Assembly: GCF_016649425.1 (NCBI RefSeq)
Contig: NZ_JADRCR010000012.1
Location: forward strand, 18,776 to 82,775
DNA: 64,000 bases
Direction: 5' to 3'
From: Limnobaculum allomyrinae
GTDB lineage: Bacteria > Pseudomonadota > Gammaproteobacteria > Enterobacterales > Enterobacteriaceae
A program made the position numbers and the translations under genes. The notes under the pieces are model-generated. The model was not told where the DNA came from. It searched no databases and saw nothing but the letters and a program-made list of their open reading frames with translations. Positions 1 through 9,453 of the stretch are shown piece after piece. The first letter of the stretch is position 1. Every line of letters begins with the position of its first letter.

Positions 1-1307
1 TGACCTTGCTTTACCTGCTCACACAGACCGTCACTGCAGAAGAACTCTCCGCCACACAGCATTCCTTCCGCTTTGGTCACTTTTTCGCATTCATACGTCA
101 CGGCTTCATTAATGCAGTAACCAGCATCTTCGGAATAAGCGTCACACCCGCGACCAACTACGGTACAGGCGGGACTGCTGGCAAACTGACCGCAACTGCC
201 TTCTGTAGCGCTCTGTGTAATATAGGTATCCCTGTAAGCCCAGCACCCCTGATAAATAACGTAAGGTTTACCGTCCATATACACCGTTTTGTTACCACCG
301 GCCTCAACACATTCCGTCTTAGCCAGTACGCCATCAGACTTGCTGAACGGACAGAACTCAGACCATTCCACTCGTGGGTCCCAAACTCGCCCCGGCACCG
401 TCATCATCATCGTGATGGAAATATTAGCTTTACGACTATTGAAAGTATTTGTGGCTCCGCCCGCCAGGCTACTATTTCTGAAGTTCATATAACCGCTCAC
501 CACCTGGCCCTGAGATAAACCAATACCCGCTGCATTCAGTGTCAGCGTGACCGGGTTTAGCCAGGTACCATTCCATGTGCTGTTGAAGATACCCGTGGTT
601 GTCGTGAGCAGTAGTCCATTAGGACTTAACGCCATCGTCGCGCTGTTAATGGTGCCACTCGCTGGCGCAGTGAAGCTAAAATACATCGTCGAACCATTTT
701 GAGAATAGGTAAAATCTGTTGGCTGAACAGTGAAGTATTTAATTTCAGTAATGTCTCTCCAGGAGCCCGTAAGGCTTGAAGAACGCGTACAAACTTCCTG
801 TACATTGACATCCCGATTACACACATGGCGACTGAAGGTGATAAAATTCTGCGTATGCTTTGTACAAAAGTCACCGGTACCACCGGTGACGGCTTCCGCG
901 TTTTTCTGAGCGGTCAGACCGTTTTCCAGAAATGGGGCATCCATTGAGATGTTATCAGTCGGATTATTCACAATGGAATCCGCTATGGTTTTACCGGACT
1001 CTGAATTAGCCAGCTGCTCTGCCCCTTTTTCACCAATAGAAGTTGATGTACCGGTCGTTCCTGGCCAGTACCCTTTTTCCGGAGGATTAGCGGTATACCC
1101 CTCAACAGCAGTGGAGGGGTCGAACGTTTTGATCGCGTTCTTGCTAGATCCTGAAATTTGTTTACCGAATCCGGAACCAGCACTGTAATCACTATTGGCT
1201 TGGCTATTATTTATAGCCAGCGCCATTAGGACAATAATTCCAATAATAAGAGTAATATAGAATGTTATTTCACAAACGAAATCCGTGGTTGATGTTTTCC
1301 TAGTCAT
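1..1307 (-). CDS. traN: TraN, mating-pair stabilisation protein (N-terminal part)
   Basis: The reading frame starts at the ATG at 1305-1307, shares one base with the trbC stop (TAATG) and stays open to the window edge, so about 435 residues are visible and the C-terminus is missing. A hydrophobic segment lies at residues 14-32, followed by an NSQAN segment that resembles a signal cleavage region. After about residue 330 the protein becomes cysteine-rich (CPF, CVEAGG, GCWAYR, CGQF, CTVVGRGC), as in F TraN, an outer-membrane protein that stabilises mating pairs by contacting a recipient receptor. Position after trbC is the F order. The receptor-specific tip cannot be typed from this fragment. 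Confidence 0.88.
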   Translation of the reverse strand, partial: MTRKTSTTDFVCEITFYITLIIGIIVLMALAINNSQANSDYSAGSGFGKQISGSSKNAIKTFDPSTAVEGYTANPPEKGYWPGTTGTSTSIGEKGAEQLANSESGKTIADSIVNNPTDNISMDAPFLENGLTAQKNAEAVTGGTGDFCTKHTQNFITFSRHVCNRDVNVQEVCTRSSSLTGSWRDITEIKYFTVQPTDFTYSQNGSTMYFSFTAPASGTINSATMALSPNGLLLTTTTGIFNSTWNGTWLNPVTLTLNAAGIGLSQGQVVSGYMNFRNSSLAGGATNTFNSRKANISITMMMTVPGRVWDPRVEWSEFCPFSKSDGVLAKTECVEAGGNKTVYMDGKPYVIYQGCWAYRDTYITQSATEGSCGQFASSPACTVVGRGCDAYSEDAGYCINEAVTYECEKVTKAEGMLCGGEFFCSDGLCEQVKQG

Positions 1308-1918
1308 TATGACTTTACTCCCTGAAGTATCCTCTCAGCCACTTCATGGCACTCCCCCTCTTTAGCTATGCGCTCTAAGGCCTCACGCAACCGCAGATTG
1401 CCGCCAATCCGGTCAAACTGGTTCTCACCACAGGTCACAACCAGTACTGGCACGTTTTCAATCCCATAAGTACGAAACGCTTGCGGATCAATATTGACAC
1501 CGCCCCGGTTGGTTTCTGCCACTAACTCGCTGACGGCTTCCATGGTTGAGGTCATGTTTTCACCGACCATGCCACGGATATTGGCAGGGATATGGAAGCG
1601 ATCGGCCTCAGCAATCATTCTCTTCAGGCCGGCGGTGGGAATGGAGAATGACACAAAATAAATCGCCTGCGGAACAGGCTTTGTTGCTGGCTTAAACATG
1701 TCCTGTTTACGCGTTTTCATCTGTTCAATGAAAGACCTGTCCTGAGTAGTTACTTGAGGCGCTGAATAATTGACTGATGGAGGCTCTGCCTGTGCCCGAA
1801 TGGTTTCTTCCATCCGGACCTGCTCATTAATAAACTGCTGTACATCCCGCGCCGAATCCGCCGCAAAGCTACTGCTCATCGCAAACATTGAGAATACAAA
1901 AATAGACATCCGCTTCAT
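1307..1918 (-). CDS. trbC: TrbC, F-type pilus assembly protein
   Basis: 203 residues with an N-terminal signal peptide (hydrophobic SIFVFSMFAMSSSFA). The C-terminal half (SFSIPTAGLKRMIAEADRF and a later VLVVTCGENQFDRIGGNLRLREAL stretch) fits the F-type TrbC family, a periplasmic thioredoxin-like protein needed for pilus assembly that is often found fused to or beside TraW. RBS AAGGAG lies 6 bases before the ATG. The gene lies between traU and traN as in F and overlaps the traN start by one base, so translation is probably coupled. Confidence 0.9.
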   Translation of the reverse strand: MKRMSIFVFSMFAMSSSFAADSARDVQQFINEQVRMEETIRAQAEPPSVNYSAPQVTTQDRSFIEQMKTRKQDMFKPATKPVPQAIYFVSFSIPTAGLKRMIAEADRFHIPANIRGMVGENMTSTMEAVSELVAETNRGGVNIDPQAFRTYGIENVPVLVVTCGENQFDRIGGNLRLREALERIAKEGECHEVAERILQGVKS

Positions 1919-1928
1919 TTCTCGCTCC

Positions 1929-2921
1929 TTACAAATACACGCAGTTACGTTTGCGCCACATCAAATAGCCATAATTATGGCGGTCTGCCGGTGTCATATG
2001 TCCGGTTCCCCAAATCATGGTGCTTCTGCCAACGGGATGACACATTGCACTGTCGGGGATCATATTGGTCATCTGATAACGCCAGCGCTCTTTAGGCATA
2101 ATGGGAGAGGGGTACTCATAACAAACGGCTGTGTCCGCACCAATGGTGTTCATGATCATACCCTGGCGATGAAGCTTGAATGCCATTTTCTCAGCCAGTA
2201 AAGTTGATGCGTTCAGCGGACTAAACTCATTGGACGTATGGCCAGTGAAGGGATACATGCTGCCATGCGCACCGGCGCACCAGAACAGCGCATCTAATGG
2301 CTTCCCGAAGAAGGCAGCCGCCGCATCAGCCGCGCACGCTGCCTGTGCGATGACATTGTTAAACAGCATGGCTTCAGGGCTGAGAACCAGCGCAACACTA
2401 CTGACGTTCCAAGTCGGGTCCAGCTCAGAGAGATAAGCAATATCCATATCGCCGCCTTCCAGACACCCCGCACTGGCAATGATGTTAAGCCAGTAGGTCA
2501 GCGGATATTTATACCAGTGAACCTGATAAAACGTGCCTTCAGCACGACCGACATCACCATCGGTACCGGTTCCGATATTAAATCCACCACCAAGTGTTGC
2601 CCCTAAATTGACCATGCAGAAAGGAGCGCGGGTCACATCTACCAGCGCTACCGGCTCCCAGTAACCCATCGCTATTCCGATCCGTTTAAAAATCGGAGGC
2701 GGCATCGGGCAGACCTGAATCGGTGAGGCCGGATTAGGGGTGTCGACATTAATACCGGCAGATACGGCGGCACTACCAATTGAAATCGGGAAAATGCACA
2801 GCCAACAAACGTCAGTAATGGGGTTAACAAATCGACCCTGACATTCAACAACAGCGGCTTGGCTTGCCGATGTAAAGAATAAACTCACGAGTAGCACAAA
2901 ACCGGCCAGTTGAGATTTCAT
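1929..2921 (-). CDS. traU: TraU, F-type conjugative DNA transfer protein
   Basis: 330 residues, the normal TraU length (F: 330). It has a signal peptide (LAGFVLLVSLFFTSASQAA) and the cysteine-rich composition typical of TraU (CQGRFVNPITDVCWLCIFPISIG near the start, CMVNLGATLGGGF, CAGAHGSMYPFTG). TraU is periplasmic, has multiple disulfides and is required for DNA transfer more than for pilus growth. The ATG overlaps the traW stop by four bases (ATGA), evidence for coupled translation and for this start. Confidence 0.94.
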   Translation of the reverse strand: MKSQLAGFVLLVSLFFTSASQAAVVECQGRFVNPITDVCWLCIFPISIGSAAVSAGINVDTPNPASPIQVCPMPPPIFKRIGIAMGYWEPVALVDVTRAPFCMVNLGATLGGGFNIGTGTDGDVGRAEGTFYQVHWYKYPLTYWLNIIASAGCLEGGDMDIAYLSELDPTWNVSSVALVLSPEAMLFNNVIAQAACAADAAAAFFGKPLDALFWCAGAHGSMYPFTGHTSNEFSPLNASTLLAEKMAFKLHRQGMIMNTIGADTAVCYEYPSPIMPKERWRYQMTNMIPDSAMCHPVGRSTMIWGTGHMTPADRHNYGYLMWRKRNCVYL

Positions 2922-3550
2922 TGGCTGACCTCCGGCTTAATCATATCGACACGCAGTTGCAGACCACCTTCCGCCGCAGTAACCCTTGCCGGAACGGCCG
3001 TAATACCAAATTTCCGGGTCATGGTACCGCCCTGATCAAAGTAAATCCGTGTAGACAAGGCTTCAGTGGCTGTTTTGATATTGCCGTTAACCAGAACGAT
3101 GCTAAAAGCAAGCGTCTTAGGTTCCTGGCGTTTCATCCATTCAACCTGCTCCGGATCATCACCATTAATAAAGTACAGTGTGTGATTAAACGGTACGCTT
3201 TCCAGCGGGTTAATCCGGTTTCCTTTAACGGCAAACACGGTGCCTTTATGGTCTGCAATATCCTGACTGACGGTAAATGTCGGGTCGAAATAATGGGTCT
3301 GGTTTTCCTGTACTCTGCTTATCCCCTCAACGGGTACTGGCCGTAAGCTGTTTTCTTTAACACGCTCAGTAAATTCCGCTTGTTTCTGCGCCAGTTCTCC
3401 ACTTTTTTCCATGACTGACAGTCGATTGTGGATAGCTGACAACATATCTTCTTCCACAACAGGATAGAGATCCCCCCAGACGCCGAGATCGACCGCCTGT
3501 ACCGGCAGAGAAAGTAAGAACGTCAGCACAATGGGTTGAATCAATCTCAT
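2918..3550 (-). CDS. traW: TraW, F-type pilus assembly protein
   Basis: 210 residues, as in F TraW. It has a signal peptide (PIVLTFLLSLPVQA) followed directly by VDLGVWGDLYPVVEEDML, which is characteristic of the family. TraW is periplasmic and works with TrbC and TraU in pilus assembly. The RBS AAGGAG is 6 bases before the ATG, and the gap to the upstream trbI stop is 3 bases. It overlaps traU by four bases. Confidence 0.92.
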   Translation of the reverse strand: MRLIQPIVLTFLLSLPVQAVDLGVWGDLYPVVEEDMLSAIHNRLSVMEKSGELAQKQAEFTERVKENSLRPVPVEGISRVQENQTHYFDPTFTVSQDIADHKGTVFAVKGNRINPLESVPFNHTLYFINGDDPEQVEWMKRQEPKTLAFSIVLVNGNIKTATEALSTRIYFDQGGTMTRKFGITAVPARVTAAEGGLQLRVDMIKPEVSQ

Positions 3551-3553
3551 GAT

Positions 3554-3949
3554 TTACTCCTTGCGCATCCATTCAGAAACATCATGTTGTATATCGGCAG
3601 TGATATCCTTTGCGCCGAAAACGACTGCGGGCTTCACCAGAATCAGGGCGCGATTCTCTTCCTGGTACTGAATCAGACTGGTATTGAGTGCATCCGTAAA
3701 TTTTGCGGACAGCACAGCACTTTGTTCTTCGCTTAATGAACGACTCGCCGCCTGTTCCATAAACTGGTCAACCGTACTTTTCATATCGAATGTCACAATG
3801 CTCTTATGCGCCGGTGCCAGCCATAAAACCAGCAACAGCGTAATGCCGGCATTCAGCAGGCAGATAAAGACAATCGCTGCCAACGATGCCTTCAGGCAGC
3901 GTTGACGTCGGGGACTGCGTTTAATGGTTTTTTCTTTTGATGTCTTCAT
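3554..3949 (-). CDS. trbI: TrbI, inner-membrane pilus retraction-associated protein
   Basis: 131 residues, close to F TrbI (128). A basic cytoplasmic N-terminus (KTSKEKTIKRSPRRQR) is followed by one transmembrane helix at about residues 24-46 and a periplasmic domain, the layout of F-type TrbI. In F this protein affects pilus retraction. It sits between traC and traW exactly as in F, with RBS GGGAGGGG 5 bases before the ATG. Confidence 0.87.
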   Translation of the reverse strand: MKTSKEKTIKRSPRRQRCLKASLAAIVFICLLNAGITLLLVLWLAPAHKSIVTFDMKSTVDQFMEQAASRSLSEEQSAVLSAKFTDALNTSLIQYQEENRALILVKPAVVFGAKDITADIQHDVSEWMRKE

Positions 3950-3963
3950 GTTACCCCTCCCTG

Positions 3964-6564
3964 TTAAGCCGCTTCAGACCAGCTTTCAAGCTCATCCATT
4001 TCTTTTGGCCAGTTGCGCCATGCCAGTTCATAGACCGCATCATGAATATGCATGCCCTGCTCTCTGCGCTGCTGGATAAACTCAAAATCTTCACCGGTCG
4101 ATGAGAACATCGCCCGGCTGAGTGGATCAACGAACAGGCGATGCCAGGAGTTGGTATCATTGATACTCAGCATAAAAGAGCTGAACCACTGGTCTTTGGC
4201 CTTGCCAAATTTGTTAATGATCTGGATTTCGAGATCGGTGAACTGCCCCTTCTGGGTCTGGTTATAGGTTTTGAACTCTTTTGTGTCCTGCTTGAGGATA
4301 ATTTTGTAGGACGAGTTACCCCACGCCGCTTTAGCTGCTGAAGAAGCATCAGGCGCATCGAAATCTTTAATATTCTGGGTAATAGTGATGTAGGCCCCAC
4401 GGTGACGACGAGCAGTCCGGTAACCCGTCTCAATAAAGTTACCCACTTTTTCATTTTTGAAGTTCAGCAGCTGCCAGCCTTCATCGATAACACAGATTTT
4501 CTTATGTGCCCGTGAACTCTGATACATCCGGTTCTCAATATAGATAATCAGTGAGAACATCACAGCCACCAGTAAATCCGGTCGACTCTTCAACCCACCT
4601 AATTCCAGCACCACCATCTTTTTATCATCGCTTAATGACGGTTCTGTGCTGTTGAAGTATTTTCCGTAAACGCCTTTTGTTGTGTATTTCTGAAGCAGCA
4701 TGATAATTTCATCCATACGGCCAGTAATACGCTCTGACTGCTTATAATTTTCATGCTCTTTCGCTTCCTTCAGATACTCAACGACATCATCGATGAGGGC
4801 ACTATTTCCTTTTGTATCCCAGGCCCAGACCACCGCCTCCAACAACAGAGATTCATGAACTTCATCTAAGTTGCCGTTAGGACTGGCCAGAACGGAGAGT
4901 TGATCACGAATACGTTCGGCACTGGTCTGGATATCAATGACGTTGGCAAACGGATTGAAATTCAGGTTCTCACCGTGAAGGTATACACCACCCATGTTTT
5001 CACACAGGGATTTGTAGCCATCACCCATGTCAAAAATCCAGGCATCACCGCCAGAATCCAGCACCTGACGAATGGTGGGCTGAATAAGGCCGGTTTTACC
5101 GGCACCGGAGGTACCGCAAACCGCCATGTTGTAGTTGGTATTACCCAGGTAATCCGCAAAGATATCCAGAAAGGCCAGTTGATTACGGTAAGACGGCACC
5201 AGAAGCCCCCCCGAACACAACCGGTTATCGGCGACCAGTGGCAACAGGTTAGAAACATTATCGGTTCGTGCCCTGCAGGTGGCACCACTGACCTTCAGTT
5301 CATTCCAGAGTCCTTCTCCTGCCATAAACGGGAACATGGCCAGATAATTACGCATCTGCATATAGGTAGGTGAATACAGTTCCAGACCATTTTTACGGAA
5401 GGTATTCACAATCTGTTGTTCAGTTCGCAGGGCGACTTCATCATCATCTTCGCAAAATGCGGTCATATTGAAGTAATAGCTGGCCAGTGCCTCCTGACCA
5501 CTACTTAACCCGGTACGCAACTGCCCCCATTCTTTTGCCTGAGTTTCGGTTTTTGGAAAGAATTTGGCGTAGGAAGTACGCGCCCGCTTATCCAAATCCA
5601 TGAATTTACGGTTGGCTTCCATCTGCGCACTGGCCTGATCTTCCACAATCAGCGTCATGGTGATAACAAACGGGCAGGAAATGGACAAATCATTACTGAG
5701 CAGGTTGCAGATATTGTCTCCGCCCTGCCAGAGAGCAAACATTTCCGGATTCTTTTCCAGCATAAAGTTCATGACGCGGGCACGCGGTGACACTTTCCCC
5801 GGCGAACGTAAACCCAGTGACAGGTGTTCAGGATGAACCTGCAGGTCAAACCCATTCTCAACACACTGGTAATTCAGCTCGTTGTATTCATCCACCCGTA
5901 CTTCCGGACGATACAGCGAGTCCGGACGGTGATTCACCATTTCAGAGACAATACGCAAAAAGGCCTTATCATCAGCGGGCTCAGTCGCTATCTTTGCCGC
6001 GTCCAGGGACGCCCTTAAAACCTGCATGGTATGATTCAGCTCCATGATGGCCTTTTTGTTACTCTTACGGGCTTTAACACAAAATGAGATATACAACCGG
6101 TAATCGCGCAGGGTTAACGGCAAACCCAGTGGTGAGTTAAACTGAGACTGGGCCGCTTTCTGGTAATAAGCACGGGTGATTTTGTTAAACAGTTCCGCCT
6201 GCTTACCGGCCCAGGAGAAATCCCGCATTCCGTCATCGATTTGCTGCCCCACCACTTTGCTGGAGACCAGATGAAAAGATATGGGGGTTTTACGGGGCAG
6301 CTTGGTGCGCAACAAATTTTCCAGGACCTGCACGATATGTTCATTCGCACCAATTAACGGCTGGGCTTCCAGCATAAAACCGATGGTGGAGGCATTAATA
6401 AAAAAGCCCGTTTCTTTATCATAATCACGATATGGCAAAACCCGACTGAACTGAGGGTATTCCAGTTCACCCAGTATTTTATTCGCCTCACCGGAACCGT
6501 CCGGTAATTTCAGTCCGGAAGCCAGCCGGTTCGCTGCCTGAGTAAGCTGCTCAATAAAACTCAT
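3964..6564 (-). CDS. traC: TraC, F-type T4SS ATPase (VirB4 family)
   Basis: 866 residues, near the 875 of F TraC. The Walker A motif GTSGAGKTG is near residue 486 and the Walker B region KKICVIDEGWQLL near 700; the tail has the conserved RTARRHRGAYITITQNIKDF segment. TraC is the cytoplasmic or inner-membrane-associated ATPase that energises pilus assembly. The gene stays in the F order between traV and trbI. The F gene traR, found between traV and traC in F, is absent here (27-base gap only). Confidence 0.96.
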   Translation of the reverse strand: MSFIEQLTQAANRLASGLKLPDGSGEANKILGELEYPQFSRVLPYRDYDKETGFFINASTIGFMLEAQPLIGANEHIVQVLENLLRTKLPRKTPISFHLVSSKVVGQQIDDGMRDFSWAGKQAELFNKITRAYYQKAAQSQFNSPLGLPLTLRDYRLYISFCVKARKSNKKAIMELNHTMQVLRASLDAAKIATEPADDKAFLRIVSEMVNHRPDSLYRPEVRVDEYNELNYQCVENGFDLQVHPEHLSLGLRSPGKVSPRARVMNFMLEKNPEMFALWQGGDNICNLLSNDLSISCPFVITMTLIVEDQASAQMEANRKFMDLDKRARTSYAKFFPKTETQAKEWGQLRTGLSSGQEALASYYFNMTAFCEDDDEVALRTEQQIVNTFRKNGLELYSPTYMQMRNYLAMFPFMAGEGLWNELKVSGATCRARTDNVSNLLPLVADNRLCSGGLLVPSYRNQLAFLDIFADYLGNTNYNMAVCGTSGAGKTGLIQPTIRQVLDSGGDAWIFDMGDGYKSLCENMGGVYLHGENLNFNPFANVIDIQTSAERIRDQLSVLASPNGNLDEVHESLLLEAVVWAWDTKGNSALIDDVVEYLKEAKEHENYKQSERITGRMDEIIMLLQKYTTKGVYGKYFNSTEPSLSDDKKMVVLELGGLKSRPDLLVAVMFSLIIYIENRMYQSSRAHKKICVIDEGWQLLNFKNEKVGNFIETGYRTARRHRGAYITITQNIKDFDAPDASSAAKAAWGNSSYKIILKQDTKEFKTYNQTQKGQFTDLEIQIINKFGKAKDQWFSSFMLSINDTNSWHRLFVDPLSRAMFSSTGEDFEFIQQRREQGMHIHDAVYELAWRNWPKEMDELESWSEAA

Positions 6565-6591
6565 AATTAGACTATCCTTTGCGCCAGTAAC

Positions 6592-7203
6592 TTAATTAAC
6601 AGACTGTATTTGCTGCCAGGAAGAAGGCTTCACCACAAACAGAACATGTCCGGGTTGATGCAATACATCATCAGCATCGACATAGGGCGCCACCCATAAA
6701 CGCGCAGTACCTTCATTTAAACGATGGGCTGTCACTTTCTTTTCCTGGGGACAAGTCGTCACCGTGCAGGATGCCAGCGTAACCAACGGTTGCATTGGGT
6801 AGGTTTCCTGTTTTGCAACTTCATAAGCTGCGCCTGCTGAATGTTTAAACAGCGCTTTAACCTCCGATTCCTGAGGCTCCGAGTCCAAATTAATGGGTGT
6901 AAATACCAGACGTTCATCTTTATTAAATGGATTTGTCGCTTTGGTATGTTGAGCCGGCGTTTCCGGCACAACAGCGTCACTCGTTAAAGCCAATTCCGGT
7001 AGAGCGCTAACCTGGCCTTGCGATACGCCCGCAGCCGGAACGGCTTTTGAGGTATAGGTCATGGACTTTGCTTTTTGGTTTGCCTCTTCCATTGTCATAC
7101 AACTATCAGAGGTTGTTGCATTGCACTCAAACTCACTGTTAACGCCAGCGCAACCAGTAAGTAGTAATACTGTTGTTAATAGAGATATGCTTATGAACCG
7201 CAT
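6592..7203 (-). CDS. traV: TraV, outer-membrane core-complex lipoprotein
   Basis: 203 residues. A lipoprotein signal ends in the lipobox LLTGC (Cys about residue 18). The following segment with CNATTSDSC and the acidic linker is typical of F-type TraV, the VirB7-like lipoprotein that anchors the TraK/TraB/TraV channel in the outer membrane. It overlaps the preceding 101-residue membrane protein gene by 13 bases. Confidence 0.9.
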   Translation of the reverse strand: MRFISISLLTTVLLLTGCAGVNSEFECNATTSDSCMTMEEANQKAKSMTYTSKAVPAAGVSQGQVSALPELALTSDAVVPETPAQHTKATNPFNKDERLVFTPINLDSEPQESEVKALFKHSAGAAYEVAKQETYPMQPLVTLASCTVTTCPQEKKVTAHRLNEGTARLWVAPYVDADDVLHQPGHVLFVVKPSSWQQIQSVN

Positions 7204-7496
7204 GATGTATTAGTCCCTTTATGGATAAGTTTGATGACCGTGCTATTGCCAATTTTGATAATTGCAACACTAAGAATGTTGACACTCAGCACAATGAATA
7301 ACGGGAATACGATGTTCAGTTGATGAAAGACAGCAAACATTTCAGGCTGGGTTGATTTCATTGCAAGGGTGTAGCTAAATAAAGGTGAATGAGCCACATA
7401 CCACCGAACAATGCTTGAGCCGAACTCACTTAACATCAGTGAGCTAGAAAATAGAATCCACGCCAGGCATAAGCATTTACTTATCAATTTATTCAT
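7191..7496 (-). CDS. Small inner-membrane protein of the transfer operon
   Basis: I place the start at the ATG at 7494-7496 (101 residues) because RBS AAGGAAG lies 8 bases upstream; an open frame extends further up but overlaps the previous small gene. The protein has two strongly hydrophobic segments (about residues 5-22 and 55-78) and no motif that I recognise. It takes the place of F trbG/traR between traP and traV and overlaps both neighbours, so it is surely co-translated with the transfer genes. Role unknown. Confidence 0.7.
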   Translation of the reverse strand: MNKLISKCLCLAWILFSSSLMLSEFGSSIVRWYVAHSPLFSYTLAMKSTQPEMFAVFHQLNIVFPLFIVLSVNILSVAIIKIGNSTVIKLIHKGTNTSCGS

Positions 7497-7668
7497 CACA
7501 TTTACTTCCTTCATTTGTTTTCTGCCCGGATAGCAATTCGATACGAGTTGAGCAATTGGAAATAACTGCATCCACATCTAAATTCTTCAATTCATCGGTA
7601 TTTCGTTGAACATCGAAATACTGATAGAACCTGGTATATTGATAAAGTGAGGTCTGTTGCTTACTCAT
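7489..7668 (-). CDS. 59-residue protein in the TrbD/TrbG position
   Basis: A 59-codon frame starts at ATG 7666-7668, overlapping the traP-like stop by 8 bases, and ends in TAA at 7489-7491, overlapping the start of the next gene by 8 bases (ATGAATAA). It is hydrophilic, begins MSKQQTSLYQYTRFYQYFDV and has two cysteines. The overlaps at both ends argue that it is a real coupled gene. F has small genes trbD and trbG here, but I see no clear sequence match. Confidence 0.6.
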   Translation of the reverse strand: MSKQQTSLYQYTRFYQYFDVQRNTDELKNLDVDAVISNCSTRIELLSGQKTNEGSKCDE

Positions 7669-8107
7669 GAAACCGTCCTTTGGTTACTGAAACCTGTTTT
7701 GCCATAGAAATTAATATCTGCTCTGCCCGTTCTGCATAAATGAAGAGCGTTTTAACTACGGCCAGAATCGGCCCAACACAGAGAGAACCTATTGGATTAT
7801 CATGCAGAAAGAATTCCTGCTGACGCTGATACATCGCCATCGCAGACTCCGGCGAAGCAACGATATGAGAAACAAACTCCTCGGGTAACAACACAATAGG
7901 CACAATCAGGAACAGTCCAACAATGCACGACAACAAAAGGAGAACTTTACCGGACTCAACAACACCACGCCCCAGCAACAGGAGCCAGGCTCGCCAGCAT
8001 TCGCCCCCTAAAAAAGCACGCTTAAGACAAAATAAAGTCATCCGAAATATCGCAATTTTCGGCGGGGTATAGTTTTCGGTAATATGATGATCGTATGAGT
8101 TAATCAT
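7661..8107 (-). CDS. traP: TraP-like inner-membrane protein
   Basis: 148 residues with a strong hydrophobic segment at about residues 54-74 (VLLLLSCIVGLFLIVPIVLL) and a second weaker one near 105-120. It follows traB with an ATGA overlap, the position of traP in F. F TraP (196 residues) is an accessory protein that may interact with TraB. Sequence similarity is not obvious by eye, so the name rests mainly on position and topology. Confidence 0.55.
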   Translation of the reverse strand: MINSYDHHITENYTPPKIAIFRMTLFCLKRAFLGGECWRAWLLLLGRGVVESGKVLLLLSCIVGLFLIVPIVLLPEEFVSHIVASPESAMAMYQRQQEFFLHDNPIGSLCVGPILAVVKTLFIYAERAEQILISMAKQVSVTKGRFHE

Positions 8108-9453
8108 GGCTGAACTCCCTGACTGACGGTGGGTGCCAGCATCTGATTGACCTGATTGATGGCATGACTTTGAATCTGGTCTTTAGGCGGAATATTGGCG
8201 AGTGAAACTGATTTGTTGCGGTTATTCTTATTAGATGCCTCAGCGATACTCTGTAGCTGAAAACCGTCCTGAAAAACGATAGTCACTTCATTACCGGCAC
8301 CAATGGGAATAATCGGGTGGTACTGTTCAGCGCGCTTAATGTAATAATCACTTAAGGTACTGGCAGCCTTACTGCTGCCACCACCAATACCTGATTTCAT
8401 AACATCACCGGCACCCACGCTGGCTGTTGCCCCCACACCAACAGCAGGCGTGGCAACACTTTTCATTCCTTCGCCGATGCCATCAATAAATCCGGCACCA
8501 AACGCCCAGCCCAGAATTTTGCCATTACGCATAACCACATCACCTTTGATGCCGTTTTTACCCATAAAATTCACATGGCCAGCAATGTCCTGGTCGATGA
8601 TATTTTCAGGTTTACTGTGCAGGGCATCACTGTGACCTTTACTGAAGTCACAGCTAATTTTACGAGTCCGGACGATAGCTCGTTCACTGGACACATCCCC
8701 GTAAGCAGACAAACTGATGAAGCACCCAGTAAGGTCGAATACTTTGTCATTAGGCATCTGAACCTTGCCCGTTAAACGCACTTGCATGGGTGCCGTGTTT
8801 TCATTACCCGTCACAGAGGCGTTTGTATCTGCGCCTTCGATAACTAACGAACGGGCAAAACTACCAGAAGGGATATAAGGATAGCGCGGCTGGGATTGTG
8901 CATTATCGGAATAATCAAACGAGGTTCGTTCCAGCTGACCCGCTGGCGGCGTAACCGGAACCGGTACACTGACCGCTGGCTGCCGGCCATCACCTTTACC
9001 CGGATAATAATTGGTTGGTGGCGCAATAAAATCAGGCATGCCAACACCCGGACCTGGCTCACCCTCCGGCGCATTAGGAGAAGCTGCAGGAACATTCAGT
9101 TGCTCTTTCAGGCGTTGATTTTCCGCCTCCAGTGCCATCAATGCTTCGGTATTACTCAGTTCATTCTTTTCAAGCGCATCCAGTCGCTTTGCCAGTCGGG
9201 CATTTTCCTTACGCTGTTCAGCAATAGCTGCCTGCGTTTCAATCATGACATTACGCTGAACTTTGTTATCAAACTGAGTGTTCACCACCCCGGTTAAATC
9301 CGGCGCCGGCTCGGCAGGTTTCGCTTTTTTCGATGGTTTCGACATTTGGCTGGTCCAGTACCATCCGCCGCCAATTAGCACACTCAGGCCGACAACAATA
9401 GCGATGGCATACATCATTTGTTTTTTCTTCACACGAGCATTGATATTGGCCAT
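8104..9453 (-). CDS. traB: TraB, envelope-spanning T4SS core protein (VirB10 family)
   Basis: 449 residues from the ATG at 9451-9453, which shares one base with the traK stop (TAATG) and has GGGAG 8 bases upstream; the upstream ATG is too close to that RBS. One transmembrane helix (about residues 14-32) is followed by a coiled-coil stretch (about 60-110), a proline-rich linker (120-170) and a C-terminal VirB10-type beta domain with a glycine-rich segment near 300-350. This is F TraB, which spans both membranes with TraK and TraV. Confidence 0.94.
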   Translation of the reverse strand: MANINARVKKKQMMYAIAIVVGLSVLIGGGWYWTSQMSKPSKKAKPAEPAPDLTGVVNTQFDNKVQRNVMIETQAAIAEQRKENARLAKRLDALEKNELSNTEALMALEAENQRLKEQLNVPAASPNAPEGEPGPGVGMPDFIAPPTNYYPGKGDGRQPAVSVPVPVTPPAGQLERTSFDYSDNAQSQPRYPYIPSGSFARSLVIEGADTNASVTGNENTAPMQVRLTGKVQMPNDKVFDLTGCFISLSAYGDVSSERAIVRTRKISCDFSKGHSDALHSKPENIIDQDIAGHVNFMGKNGIKGDVVMRNGKILGWAFGAGFIDGIGEGMKSVATPAVGVGATASVGAGDVMKSGIGGGSSKAASTLSDYYIKRAEQYHPIIPIGAGNEVTIVFQDGFQLQSIAEASNKNNRNKSVSLANIPPKDQIQSHAINQVNQMLAPTVSQGVQP

